DNA of 64,000 nt from Rhodovarius lipocyclicus (GTDB lineage Bacteria; Pseudomonadota; Alphaproteobacteria; Acetobacterales; Acetobacteraceae): the NCBI RefSeq assembly GCF_009900765.1, contig NZ_JAAABL010000011.1, positions 19,824 through 83,823 on the forward strand, given 5' to 3'. Below the pieces are notes generated by a model. The model was not told the DNA's origin. It searched no databases and worked only from the letters and a program-made list of their open reading frames with translations. The translations under genes were made by a program, and so were the position numbers. Positions within the stretch are counted from its first letter, which is position 1, and every line of letters begins with the position of its first letter. Below are positions 33,194 to 41,569 of this stretch, piece by piece.

Positions 33194-33795
33194 GCGCCGG
33201 GCCCGCTGGAGGTCCGCAGCGTGGCGGAATCGATGGTGACCTGGAAGGGCAGCAGCATCTCGTCGCTGCCCGAGCCCAGCGGCGAGAAATCGAGATAGCC
33301 GCTATAGGAGATCCAGGGCGCCCGGCCCTCGGCGATGATCTGCTCGAACAGGTTCTGGGGGGTGTCGATGCCGTCGATCTCCGGCCGGCCCAGCACGCCC
33401 GCCGCGAAGAAGGCCCGCGAGGCATGGGTCGAGCAGTTGTTCCCCGCGATCCGGAAGCCATCGGTCTTGGCCTTCATCGCGTACCAGCTGCCCTGGAACG
33501 CCTTGGCCCTGGCCGCGCCCACATTCAGCACCAGCACTGTGGACTGGCACGGAAAGGCCCGCGCATCCGTCATGTTGACGTAGTGGGGCCGCCGCGCCGC
33601 GAAATTTGAGTAGGCATAGACATAGCCATTGCCGACCAGCCCATCCCCGAAATACCCGACCGGCGCGCCCGAAGGCAGGACGCAGTCGCTGTGCCCGCCC
33701 CCTTCCTCGGCCGGGGCGGTGTGGGAGGTCTTGAAGCGGACGACGTATCCGATATGCCCGGGTTTTCCGAAGGGCAATGTATAGGTGGTTGCCAT
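33187..33795 (-). CDS. Small protein, possible permuted papain-fold hydrolase
   Basis: A 202-residue protein I do not recognise by name. It has His14 in KPGHIGYVVRF near the start and Cys121 in AGNNCSTHASRAFFAAGV later. The H-first, N-C-later order matches circularly permuted thiol hydrolases (PPPDE, LRAT and YiiX types), where NNC with nearby hydrophobic residues is typical. There is no signal peptide or membrane helix. It is convergent with fabI and faces a 319-base gap, so it is likely a single-gene unit. A structural non-enzyme is an alternative. Confidence 0.6.
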   Translation of the reverse strand: MATTYTLPFGKPGHIGYVVRFKTSHTAPAEEGGGHSDCVLPSGAPVGYFGDGLVGNGYVYAYSNFAARRPHYVNMTDARAFPCQSTVLVLNVGAARAKAFQGSWYAMKAKTDGFRIAGNNCSTHASRAFFAAGVLGRPEIDGIDTPQNLFEQIIAEGRAPWISYSGYLDFSPLGSGSDEMLLPFQVTIDSATLRTSSGPGAP

Positions 33796-34114
33796 GAGGC
33801 AGGCTCCGCGAAGTCACGCCAAGCAGAACAGGGCAGGATGTCTGTGAAAGGCCGCGATCTTCTGAAAGGCGATCATGGAAAGAATGGGGCGGGACTGGGG
33901 TTTTCACCACATGTTGAGATGAACGGGCGCGCCGGCTGCCCGCGCGGACCCGCCTGATAGGTGGATGCCGCGCCGAAATCATCGCCCGATCGAGGGATGC
34001 GGGGCGTGAAAATGGCCGGGCGGGCCATGCCGGGGCGGCGTGCCGGGCTTGGCAAACTGGCGCCGATGGCCCCAGCATGCCATTGATGCAGAATACAAAA
34101 TCCCGGCGGGTGTG
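33796..34114. other. 319-bp gap with no gene recognised
   Basis: The gap between the divergent small protein and NCS2 permease genes. A direct repeat TGAAAGGC at 33845-33852 and 33863-33870 is followed both times by GATC, and could be a regulator site for the leftward gene. A less GC-rich patch (GCAGAATACAAAATCC) precedes the permease start. No RNA gene or coding frame is supported. Confidence 0.4.
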
Positions 34115-35851
34115 ATGGCGTCAGATCTTTTCCGGCTGCCCGCCTGGGCCGACCGCACCCGCGACCGCCCGGCGCGCCGCCCGCCCGACCTGCTGCATGG
34201 GCTGGAGGACTGGCCGCAACCCCTGCAAGGCTTGGCCCTGGCCTTGCAACAGGTGGCGCTGCAATCCGTCTATTGGCTGCTGCCGGGGCTGGCGGCCACC
34301 GCCTATGGGCTGGGGCCCGAGGGCGCGATGGGCATGATCTGTCTGTGCCTGGTCGCCACGGCGGTGGGCGGGGTGCTGCATGGGCTGTGGAAGGGGCCGG
34401 TGGGCTCGGGCTATGCGCTGCCCAACGTGCCCACGCCGGTGATGCTGGGCAGCTATTTGGCGGCGGCCTCGGCCGGGATTTCCTTCGCCGCGGCCGGCGC
34501 CACCCTGACAGTGGCGGCGTTGCTGGTGCTGGCGCTGTTCCTGGCCGTGCCGCGCCTGCTGGGGCTGATCCCGGCGGAGCTGAGCGGCGTGGTCGTGTTC
34601 ATGATCGGCGTCAGCCTGTTGCCGCGCGCGCTGGACCTGGCGCTGCGCAGCGGCGGCCGCATGCCCCAGGGGCAATCCCTGCTGCTGATGCTCGGCATCG
34701 TGGGGCTGATGGTGGTGGCGGTGATCCTGCGCTGGCCGCTGTCGCGCTTCGCCGTGATCCTGGGCGGGGCGGTGGGCTGCGGCCTGGCCCTGGCGCTGAC
34801 CGAGGGCAGCGACGGCAGCCAGAAATTCCTCGCCGCCGCCCCCTGGTTCGCCCTGCCCCGGCCGGTCTTGCCGGATTTCACGGGCATCACCCCGGGGCTG
34901 CTGCTGGTCACGGTGGTGGGGTGCCTGTGCTGCCTGCCGTCATGGCTGGGGGATCTGCTGACCTTCCAGCGCACGCTGGATGCCGGCTGGACCCGGCCGG
35001 ACCCGGCACCCTTGCGGCGCGGCGTGGTGGCGGGCCTGTTGTCCATGGCGCTGTCCGGGCTGTTCGGGGGGTTCGGGGCGGGCACGTCCTCGGCCTGCGT
35101 GGGGCTGGCGGTGTCCACCCGCTCGCTCAGCCGGGTCATCACCTTCATCGGCTCCGGCATTCTGCTGCTGCTCGCGTGCTCGCCGAAGCTGGTGGCGCTG
35201 TTCGTGCTGATGCCGGGGCCGGTGGCCGCCGCCATGGTGGCCTTCGTGGGCTGCTTCATGCTGGCGGGCGGCACGGCGCTGATGACCGCGCGGGTGCTCG
35301 ACCCCCGCCGCACCTGCTGCGTGGGGATGGGCCTCGCCGCCGGCCTGATGGCGCTGGCCCGGCCCGACCTGTTCCTGGCCTACATGCCGCAGGCCCTGGT
35401 CTCTCCCGTCACGCTGTCCTTCTGCACGGCCTTCCTGCTGCATCTGCTGACGCTGCCGATGGTGAAGCGCCGGACCAGCGCCACCGTGGCGCTGGAGGCA
35501 CGCTCCTTCGACGCCTTCGTGCAGGAGATGGCGGGACTGTGGGCCCTGCGCCGCGCCACGGCGGACACGATCAGCCACGCGCTGCTGGAACTGGCCGAGA
35601 TCCTGATGGCGCGCGGGCTGGAGAAAGCCACGCTGCGCGCCAGCTTCTCCGACGGGCTGGTGCGGGTCACGATCATGCACGAAGGCCCGGTGCTGCCCAC
35701 GCCCAGCATGCGGCCGCGCGCGGAAGACCTGGCCGGCAGCGCCGCGGCGCAGGAAAGCTTCGCCATGTGGCTGGCGGCGCGGGAGGCGGTGGAATGCCAC
35801 CGGCGCAGCCGGAACGGGGTGTCGAGCGTGACGCTGGAGTTCAGGGATTGA
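34115..35851 (+). CDS. NCS2-type purine/xanthine permease with C-terminal ATPase-like domain
   Basis: A 578-residue protein. Residues about 30-445 form an NCS2 (nucleobase:cation symporter-2) permease with about 12-14 helices. Family-like parts are LPNVPTPVMLGSYLAAASAG, GLFGGFGAGTSSACVGLA and MPGPVAAAMVAFVGCFMLAG. The last 120-130 residues are soluble and look like a degenerate GHKL/anti-sigma ATPase fold: ATADTISHALLELAEILMAR, then alternating strands and IMHEGPVLP. The N-box Asn and the Asp of the usual DxGxG are missing. It would import a purine or related base. ATG at 34115 is preferred to longer frames. Function of the tail unknown. Confidence 0.75.
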   Translation: MASDLFRLPAWADRTRDRPARRPPDLLHGLEDWPQPLQGLALALQQVALQSVYWLLPGLAATAYGLGPEGAMGMICLCLVATAVGGVLHGLWKGPVGSGYALPNVPTPVMLGSYLAAASAGISFAAAGATLTVAALLVLALFLAVPRLLGLIPAELSGVVVFMIGVSLLPRALDLALRSGGRMPQGQSLLLMLGIVGLMVVAVILRWPLSRFAVILGGAVGCGLALALTEGSDGSQKFLAAAPWFALPRPVLPDFTGITPGLLLVTVVGCLCCLPSWLGDLLTFQRTLDAGWTRPDPAPLRRGVVAGLLSMALSGLFGGFGAGTSSACVGLAVSTRSLSRVITFIGSGILLLLACSPKLVALFVLMPGPVAAAMVAFVGCFMLAGGTALMTARVLDPRRTCCVGMGLAAGLMALARPDLFLAYMPQALVSPVTLSFCTAFLLHLLTLPMVKRRTSATVALEARSFDAFVQEMAGLWALRRATADTISHALLELAEILMARGLEKATLRASFSDGLVRVTIMHEGPVLPTPSMRPRAEDLAGSAAAQESFAMWLAAREAVECHRRSRNGVSSVTLEFRD

Positions 35852-35868
35852 GAGGGGCGTCGCCCCTC
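35852..35868. terminator. Hairpin between convergent permease and GMC genes
   Basis: GAGGGGC (35852-35858) and GCCCCTC (35862-35868) form a perfect 7-base-pair stem right after the permease stop codon. No T-run follows. It may serve both convergent genes. Confidence 0.45.
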
Positions 35869-35896
35869 CCGAAACCTCCCGCCGGGCGGAGCCCCC

Positions 35897-37462
35897 TTAT
35901 GCCGCCGCCATCTTCCGGGCCAGCCATTCCCCGATCATCACGCAGGTGAAGTGCGTGTTGGCCCGGCAATCGGTCGGCATGATCGCGGCGTCCGCCACGC
36001 GCAGCCCTTCCAGGCCTTTCACGCGCAGGTCCGGGTCCACCACGCCGCGCGGGTCTTCATAGGCGGTCATTTTGCAGGTGCCCGCGGCATGCTGTATGTC
36101 GCCGGCCTGCTCCAGCATCAGCTGGTCCAGCGTCTCCGGCGGCAGGCCGGCGGCCTCCCGCATCGAGAGCTGGGTCTCACCGAAGGTGATGCTGTGCGCG
36201 ATGCCGGCCAGGGTGGGCTGTTCGGCCAGGTCGGCCAGGCGGCGGATGGCGTCGCGCATGCGCAGCCGGTCGCGCGCGTCGTCCAGCATGTTCTCCTCGA
36301 CGGTCGGGTCGATCTCCGGGTCGGCGGAGCGCAGGGTGATTTCCCCGCGGGAGAAGGCGTTGTACAGCCCCGCCGCCACGGCGCCGTCCGGGTTGGGCAC
36401 GTCGCCCGCCGGCAGGTTGCGGTGGTTGAAGCCGATCAGGATCATGTCCCGCTCGCCCCCGCCCCCCAGCCCCGAGGTATAGGTCACGCAGCAATTGGTG
36501 TGCCGCGCGGAGGGGTCCTTGCAGGCCAGCTCCTCCTTCAACGCGATGGTGGCGCGCAGCACCGGGTGGTCCATGAAGTGCTTGCCCACATGGGGCATGT
36601 CCCGCACCACCGGAATGCCAAGCGCGGCGAGTTCAGCGGCGGGGCCGAGGCCCGAGCGCAGCAGGATGGCCGGCGAATGCACCGCACCCGCGCACAGCAC
36701 GATCTCGCGGCCCGAAATCTCCTGCCAGACGCCATCCAGGCGCACGCGCAGGCCGGTGGCGCGGCCCTGGCTCACCAGCACCTTGTCCACCAGCGCGCCG
36801 CCCCGGATCTCCAGGTTCGCGCGGCCACGGGCGGGTTCCAGATAGCCGTCATTGGTCGTGACGCGCTGCAGCCCCCGGCTGTTGATGGGATAGCAGGCGA
36901 CACCCTCGCCCTCGGCCGCGTTCACATCCGGGTTCCAGGGATAGCCGAGTGCCAGCGCCGCGTCGCGCAGGCCCTTGTCCACCGGGCCCCATGTCTCCTG
37001 CGGGGCGCGATAGACGGGGATGGGGCCGCCCTGGCCGTGATGGGGCACGCCGGCCATTTCCGGGTCGTCCTCCATCTTGGCGAACAGGGGCAGCACTTCC
37101 TTCGCGGACCAGCCCTCGCAGCCGGCCTCGGCCCAGCCGTCGAAGGCGGCGGCGACACCCCAGATGGCGATCTGGGCATTGACCAGGGAGGACCCGCCCA
37201 GCGCCTTGCCGCGCCAGTAGAATTTCGGCTCCTGCGCCTTGGTGCGCCGGGTCATCAGCCCGGGCCACTGCCATTCGGCCTGGTGGCGCGGGTCGTGCAT
37301 GAAGGGGATGATATTGGCCGAGCGCGCGGCGGCGGGGGCCTCGGCGGCGCGCCAGTCGCGCCCTGCCTCCAGCAGCAGCACACGGCGCTTGGGGTCCTCG
37401 GACAGGCGCCCGGCCAGGGCGGCACCGGCGGAACCGGCGCCCACGACGATCACATCATACAT
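35897..37462 (-). CDS. GMC-family flavin oxidoreductase
   Basis: A 521-residue glucose-methanol-choline oxidoreductase. The N-terminus MYDVIVVGAGSAGAALAGRL is the FAD motif and WRGKALGGSSLVNAQIAIWG is the first GMC signature. GAVHSPAILLRSGLGP is the second, and the C-terminal active-site region has QHAAGTCKMTAYEDP. It oxidises an alcohol, choline-like or sugar substrate to an aldehyde or acid. Start at 37462 matches the motif and follows GAAAGAA. A hairpin separates it from the receptor gene upstream. Substrate unknown. Confidence 0.9.
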   Translation of the reverse strand: MYDVIVVGAGSAGAALAGRLSEDPKRRVLLLEAGRDWRAAEAPAAARSANIIPFMHDPRHQAEWQWPGLMTRRTKAQEPKFYWRGKALGGSSLVNAQIAIWGVAAAFDGWAEAGCEGWSAKEVLPLFAKMEDDPEMAGVPHHGQGGPIPVYRAPQETWGPVDKGLRDAALALGYPWNPDVNAAEGEGVACYPINSRGLQRVTTNDGYLEPARGRANLEIRGGALVDKVLVSQGRATGLRVRLDGVWQEISGREIVLCAGAVHSPAILLRSGLGPAAELAALGIPVVRDMPHVGKHFMDHPVLRATIALKEELACKDPSARHTNCCVTYTSGLGGGGERDMILIGFNHRNLPAGDVPNPDGAVAAGLYNAFSRGEITLRSADPEIDPTVEENMLDDARDRLRMRDAIRRLADLAEQPTLAGIAHSITFGETQLSMREAAGLPPETLDQLMLEQAGDIQHAAGTCKMTAYEDPRGVVDPDLRVKGLEGLRVADAAIMPTDCRANTHFTCVMIGEWLARKMAAA

Positions 37463-37491
37463 GCGCGTTCTTTCAGACTGGATGAGAGTGT

Positions 37492-37513
37492 GGGGCGGCG
37501 GGGGCGCCGCCCC
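37492..37513 (-). terminator. Terminator-like hairpin after the peptide-receptor gene
   Basis: GGGGCGGCG (37492-37500) and CGCCGCCCC (37505-37513) form a 9-base-pair stem with a 4-base loop, 7 bases past the stop of the leftward receptor gene. No T-run on the minus strand. Confidence 0.5.
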
Positions 37514-37519
37514 CATGCA

Positions 37520-39097
37520 TCACCGCTTCTCGACGTTCCAGAACAGCGGAATCGCCGAGGGGATCAGGTTGCGCAGCGTGTTGCGATAGGCGGCGGGCTG
37601 CGCGAACTGCCCCCAGGGCACGGCCACGCCCTGGCTGTAGACGATCTCCTGGATCTCGCCCGCGATGGCGCGGCGCGCTTCCGCGTTGGGCGCGCGGGCG
37701 AAGGCGCCGAACAGTTCCGTCATGCGCGGGAAGCACATGAAGCCGGCGCCGCCCGAATCCTGGCAGTTGAAGTTGATGACCGAATTGGTCAGCGGGTTGC
37801 CCAGATCGACGTTCAGCGCGTGCACGCCATAGGCATGCCAGCCCTCGCGCCGGGTGCGGCGGGCCAGCAGCGTGGCCCAATCCGTCACCTGCGCGTCCAC
37901 GTTGAAGCCGGCGCGGCGCATGCGGTCGGCCAGGATCTCGGTGGAGACGCGCGCGGCCTCCAGGTCCGACGCCACCATCAGCACGATGGGTTCGTTGTTG
38001 TAGCGCGTGGCGCGCAGGGCGGCGCGGGCGGCCTCGATGGAGGGGTTGGCCAGGGCCGCGATGCCGGCGTCGGATTCATTGGGCCCACCGCAGGTGAAGA
38101 AGGCCGGGCAGGTGCGGGCATAGCGCTGGTCCAGGCCGAAGCCCGCCATCACCTCACCCTGGTCCACCAGCCGCAGCAGCACGGCGCGGATGGCGGGGTC
38201 GTTGAAGGGGGGGGCCGCGTGGTTCAGCCGGAAATGGCCGGTGAACATGTGCGCGCCGGTGAAGTTCTGCACCGTGATGCGGCGGTCGCGCTCGAAGCTG
38301 CGCAGCAGGTCGAAGGGCGCGTACTGCATGTAGTCGATCTCGCCGGCCTGCAGCGCCGCGGCGGCGGTGCCGCCATCCGGCACCACCCGGATGTCCAGCG
38401 CGTCGATCAGCACGCGCTTGCCGCCGGCCAGGAAGTCCGCGGGCTCATCGCGCGGCACATAGTTGGGGTTGCGGCGCAGCAGCATGCGGTCGCCCGGCCG
38501 GTGGTCGGCGCGGGAATAGATGAAAGGGCCGGAGCCCACGATCTCCGTGATGCGCTCCGTGCCCGGGGTGCGGGCCAGGCGTTCCGGCATGATGAAGGGG
38601 GTGGGAGAGGCCATGGTGCCGAGCGTCTCGATCACCAGCCCGTAGGGTTCCTTCAGCACCAGCACGAAGGTCTTGTCGTCCCGCGCGGTCAGGCTTTCGG
38701 TCACGTCCATCAGCCGCCCGCCCAGCGCGGCCCGCGTGGCCCAGCGCCGCAGGGAGGCCACGACATCGCGCGCCGTCACCGGGCTGCCGTCATGGAAACT
38801 CAGGCCGTCGCGCAGCGTGAAGGTCCAGGTCAGCCCGTCGGCCGAGACGGTGTGCCCGCGCACCATCTGCGGGCGGTAGTTGAAGTTGCTGTCGGGCGCA
38901 TACAGGGTGTCGAACACCATGTAGCCGAAGGTGCGGGTGATGTAGGCGCCGATATAATGCGGGTCGAGCGTGACGATCTCGGCCTCCAGCACGGCGGTCA
39001 GGTTCGCGGCGGGGGCGGGTTTCGGCGCCCCGGTCAGGCCCGCCAGGGCCAGGCCCACGCCCAGGGCCATGCCGCCCAGCCTTCTCATCACACGCAT
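37520..39097 (-). CDS. Peptide-type ABC substrate-binding protein (SBP_bac_5)
   Basis: A 525-residue DppA/OppA-like receptor. The signal peptide is MRRLGGMALGVGLALAGLTG, cleaved before AANLTAVLEAE. Family blocks include FTLRDGLSFHDGSPVTARDV and GPFIYSRADHRPG. It resembles the receptor at 12775 in the EAEIVTLDPHYIGAYITRTF start. It has no ABC permease or ATPase gene beside it. It could deliver a peptide or amine used by the GMC or hydroxyacid enzymes around it. The start may also be the third-codon ATG at 39088. Confidence 0.9.
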   Translation of the reverse strand: MRVMRRLGGMALGVGLALAGLTGAPKPAPAANLTAVLEAEIVTLDPHYIGAYITRTFGYMVFDTLYAPDSNFNYRPQMVRGHTVSADGLTWTFTLRDGLSFHDGSPVTARDVVASLRRWATRAALGGRLMDVTESLTARDDKTFVLVLKEPYGLVIETLGTMASPTPFIMPERLARTPGTERITEIVGSGPFIYSRADHRPGDRMLLRRNPNYVPRDEPADFLAGGKRVLIDALDIRVVPDGGTAAAALQAGEIDYMQYAPFDLLRSFERDRRITVQNFTGAHMFTGHFRLNHAAPPFNDPAIRAVLLRLVDQGEVMAGFGLDQRYARTCPAFFTCGGPNESDAGIAALANPSIEAARAALRATRYNNEPIVLMVASDLEAARVSTEILADRMRRAGFNVDAQVTDWATLLARRTRREGWHAYGVHALNVDLGNPLTNSVINFNCQDSGGAGFMCFPRMTELFGAFARAPNAEARRAIAGEIQEIVYSQGVAVPWGQFAQPAAYRNTLRNLIPSAIPLFWNVEKR

Positions 39098-39174
39098 CGT
39101 TCAGGTCCCCGTTGTTCCGGGGCTGGATGCTGTGGGCGGTAACCGGTGGTGTCAACGCGGCGGCCGGGCGGCCT

Positions 39175-39202
39175 GGGGCGGGGCGGGCGGATGCCCCGCC
39201 CC
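39175..39202 (-). terminator. Terminator-like hairpin after the hydroxyacid dehydrogenase
   Basis: GGGGCGGGGC (39175-39184) and GCCCCGCCCC (39193-39202) form a perfect 10-base-pair stem with an 8-base loop just beyond the stop at 39215. It is GC-only without a T-run. Confidence 0.5.
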
Positions 39203-39214
39203 GTTTGGCGGCAA

Positions 39215-40156
39215 TCAGGCCGCGCGGTGCTCCGGAATGGGCGAGGCCACGGGCTGCCCGGCCAGGAATTGCGCCACGTTCTTCCGCAGCAGCTCGATCG
39301 AGGCCTCCCGCACCTCCGGCGCCCAGGAGGCCATGTGCGGCGTCAGGATCACGTTCTGCAGCGTGCAGAGCGCGGGCGGGATCTTCGGCTCTTCCTCGAA
39401 CACGTCCAGGGCCGCGCCCAGGATGGTGCGCTCCGTCAGGGCCGCGATCAGGGCCTCGGTGTCCACCACGCTGCCGCGGCCGATATTCACCAGCAGCCCC
39501 TTGGGGCCCAGCGCCTTCAGCACCGCAGCGTTCACCATGTGGAAGGTGGCGGCCCCGCCGGGGGCGGCGACGATCAGGTGGTCCACCTCGGTGGCCAACG
39601 CCAGCACATCGGGCACATGCCGCCAGGGCAGATGCGCGCGCGGGGTGCGGGTGGTGTAGCTGATGCGCATGTCGAAGGCCTCGGCGCGGCGGGCGATGCG
39701 CTCGCCGATGCCGCCCAGGCCGATGATGCCCAGATGCTTGCCGGTGGCGGTGGGGCGGGGGCCGAGGTCGTTGCGCCAGGTGCCCTGGCGGGCCAGGCGG
39801 TCCGCGCGCGGAATGTCGCGCATCAGCGCCAGCAGCAGGCCCATGGCGTGGTCGGCCACGGCCGCCGCGTTGGTGCCGGCGCCATGGGTCACGATCAGCC
39901 CGCGCGCCAGCGCCGCCTTCACGTCGATGTTCTCATACCCCGTGCCCAGGCAGCAGATCAGGCCCAGCCCGGGCAGCAGGTCCATCTGCGCCGCGCTCGC
40001 CCCGGTGAAGCCGGAGGTGACCAGGATGCGCGCGCGGGCGCGGATTTCGGGGTCCAGGCCCTCGATGCCTGTCTTGTGCGCTTCATGGATGGTGAACCCC
40101 TCGCCCAGCACATCCCGGTAGGCGGGGGAATCCGACAACAACACCACATCCGTCAT
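39215..40156 (-). CDS. D-2-hydroxyacid dehydrogenase
   Basis: A 313-residue NAD(P)-dependent 2-hydroxyacid dehydrogenase (glyoxylate/hydroxypyruvate reductase group). The nucleotide motif is LGIIGLGGIGERIARRAE. Catalytic Arg, Glu and His lie in VNIGRGSVVDTEAL, ALDVFEEEPKI and LTPHMASW. It interconverts a 2-oxoacid and a D-2-hydroxyacid. Start at 40156 is the first ATG giving a family-length protein; upstream frame lies inside the MFS gene. It follows the MFS gene after 26 bases and may be the last gene of the long leftward operon. Confidence 0.9.
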   Translation of the reverse strand: MTDVVLLSDSPAYRDVLGEGFTIHEAHKTGIEGLDPEIRARARILVTSGFTGASAAQMDLLPGLGLICCLGTGYENIDVKAALARGLIVTHGAGTNAAAVADHAMGLLLALMRDIPRADRLARQGTWRNDLGPRPTATGKHLGIIGLGGIGERIARRAEAFDMRISYTTRTPRAHLPWRHVPDVLALATEVDHLIVAAPGGAATFHMVNAAVLKALGPKGLLVNIGRGSVVDTEALIAALTERTILGAALDVFEEEPKIPPALCTLQNVILTPHMASWAPEVREASIELLRKNVAQFLAGQPVASPIPEHRAA

Positions 40157-40182
40157 ATCGACACTCTCTTCTCGGTAGGAAC

Positions 40183-41562
40183 TCAGGAACTCTTCACCGC
40201 GACGCGCAGCATGCTGACGGCGGCGGCCAGCAGCGCGATGGTGGCACCGCCCAGCAGCGCCGCCATGCCCCCCGCATCGCCCAGCGAGGCCAGCAGCAGG
40301 GCGGCCAGCGCCGCCCCCAGGGATTGCCCCAGCATGCGCGCGGTGCCCAGCATGCCACTGGCGGCCCCGCTGCGCCCAGGCGGGGCGGTGCTGATCAGCA
40401 CCCGGTTGTTGGGCGACTGGAAACAGCCGAAGCCCAGCCCGCACAGCATCATCCGCCAGCCCACATCCCAGGCTGCCGCTTGGTCCGGCAGCAGCCCCAG
40501 CCCCGCCAGCCCCGCCGCGAACAGCAGCAGCCCGATGGCCCCCAGCAGCCCGGTGGAGATGCGGTCCGCCAGCCAGCCCGCCGCCACCGCGCTGGCCATG
40601 GAGGCAGCGGGCCAGGGCGCCATCAGCAGCCCGATCATGGCCGCCCCGCCGGCGGCGTGGCGCTCCAGGAAAAACGGCAGCGCCACCAGCGCCAGCATCT
40701 GCGCCGTGAAGGAGGAGATGGAGACCAGCACCGACAGCCGGAACAGCGGGATGCGGAACAGGTCGACCGGCAGCATGGGGGCGGCGCGCCCCGTTTCCCG
40801 CAGCACCAGCAGCGTGCCGGCGGCCAGGCACAGCACGGCCTGCGCCGCCACCAGCCAGGCCGGGTGCCCTTGCGCCAATGCATTCGCGGTGGACAGGAAA
40901 CTGCCGATGGTCAGCGCGCTGAGCGCGGCCTCCGCCGGGTCGAACTTGCGATGGGCGCGCGGCGTTTCCGGGATGGAGAGCAGCGCCAGCACCAGTGCCA
41001 CGAGCCCGATCGGCACATTCACCAGGAACAGCCAGTGCCAGCCCCCCAGCGCCAGCAGCGCCGAGCCCAGCGGCGGGCCCACCGTGGCCGAGACGCTGGC
41101 GATGAAGCCGTTGATCCCCACCCCCTGGCCCAGCAGCCGGCGCGGATAGACGAAGCGCAGGATGGCGATGTTCACGCCCAATATGCCCGCGCTGCCCAGC
41201 CCCTGCAGGACGCGCCAGGCGGTCAGGCTGGCCAGCGATCCCGCCTGCGCCGCGCCCAGCGAGGCCAGGGTGAAGGCCACCAGCCCGGTCAGATAGACAC
41301 GGCGATAGCCATAGATCTCGCCCAGCGCGGCGAAGGGCAGCAGGCAGGCCGCCATCGCCACCTGAAAGGCGCTGACGACCCAGATCGCCTCGCTGGGCGT
41401 GGTCTGCAATTCGCGCCCCAGCACCGGCAGGGCCACGTTGATGATGCTGGCGCTGACGGCGGACAGGAACACCGCCATCGCCATGGTCGCGATGGCCAGG
41501 TAGCGCTGCGGCGTGGGGATGCCGTCCTCTCCCTGGGCGACAATCCTGGGGGCCAGGATCAT
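40183..41562 (-). CDS. MFS transporter (DHA2/EmrB-like)
   Basis: A 459-residue drug/proton antiporter family protein with about 14 helices. It has SASIINVALPVLGRELQTTP in helix 1, WVVSAFQVAMAACLLPFAAL and the helix 4 region WRVLQGLGSAGILGVNIAI. It exports small molecules. Start at 41562 (MILAPRIVAQ) is chosen because sequence upstream belongs to the ABC ATPase gene, whose stop is 7 bases away. It could export the end product of the operon. Confidence 0.87.
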   Translation of the reverse strand: MILAPRIVAQGEDGIPTPQRYLAIATMAMAVFLSAVSASIINVALPVLGRELQTTPSEAIWVVSAFQVAMAACLLPFAALGEIYGYRRVYLTGLVAFTLASLGAAQAGSLASLTAWRVLQGLGSAGILGVNIAILRFVYPRRLLGQGVGINGFIASVSATVGPPLGSALLALGGWHWLFLVNVPIGLVALVLALLSIPETPRAHRKFDPAEAALSALTIGSFLSTANALAQGHPAWLVAAQAVLCLAAGTLLVLRETGRAAPMLPVDLFRIPLFRLSVLVSISSFTAQMLALVALPFFLERHAAGGAAMIGLLMAPWPAASMASAVAAGWLADRISTGLLGAIGLLLFAAGLAGLGLLPDQAAAWDVGWRMMLCGLGFGCFQSPNNRVLISTAPPGRSGAASGMLGTARMLGQSLGAALAALLLASLGDAGGMAALLGGATIALLAAAVSMLRVAVKSS

Positions 41563-41569
41563 GGGCGGA

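Noticed and set aside
35951..39142. A 1063-codon open frame on the plus strand
   Set aside because: It lies opposite the GMC and peptide-receptor genes, both with clear motifs. It has a biased composition (His, Gly, Gln, Arg, Ala) with no domain, as is usual for GC-rich antisense frames.
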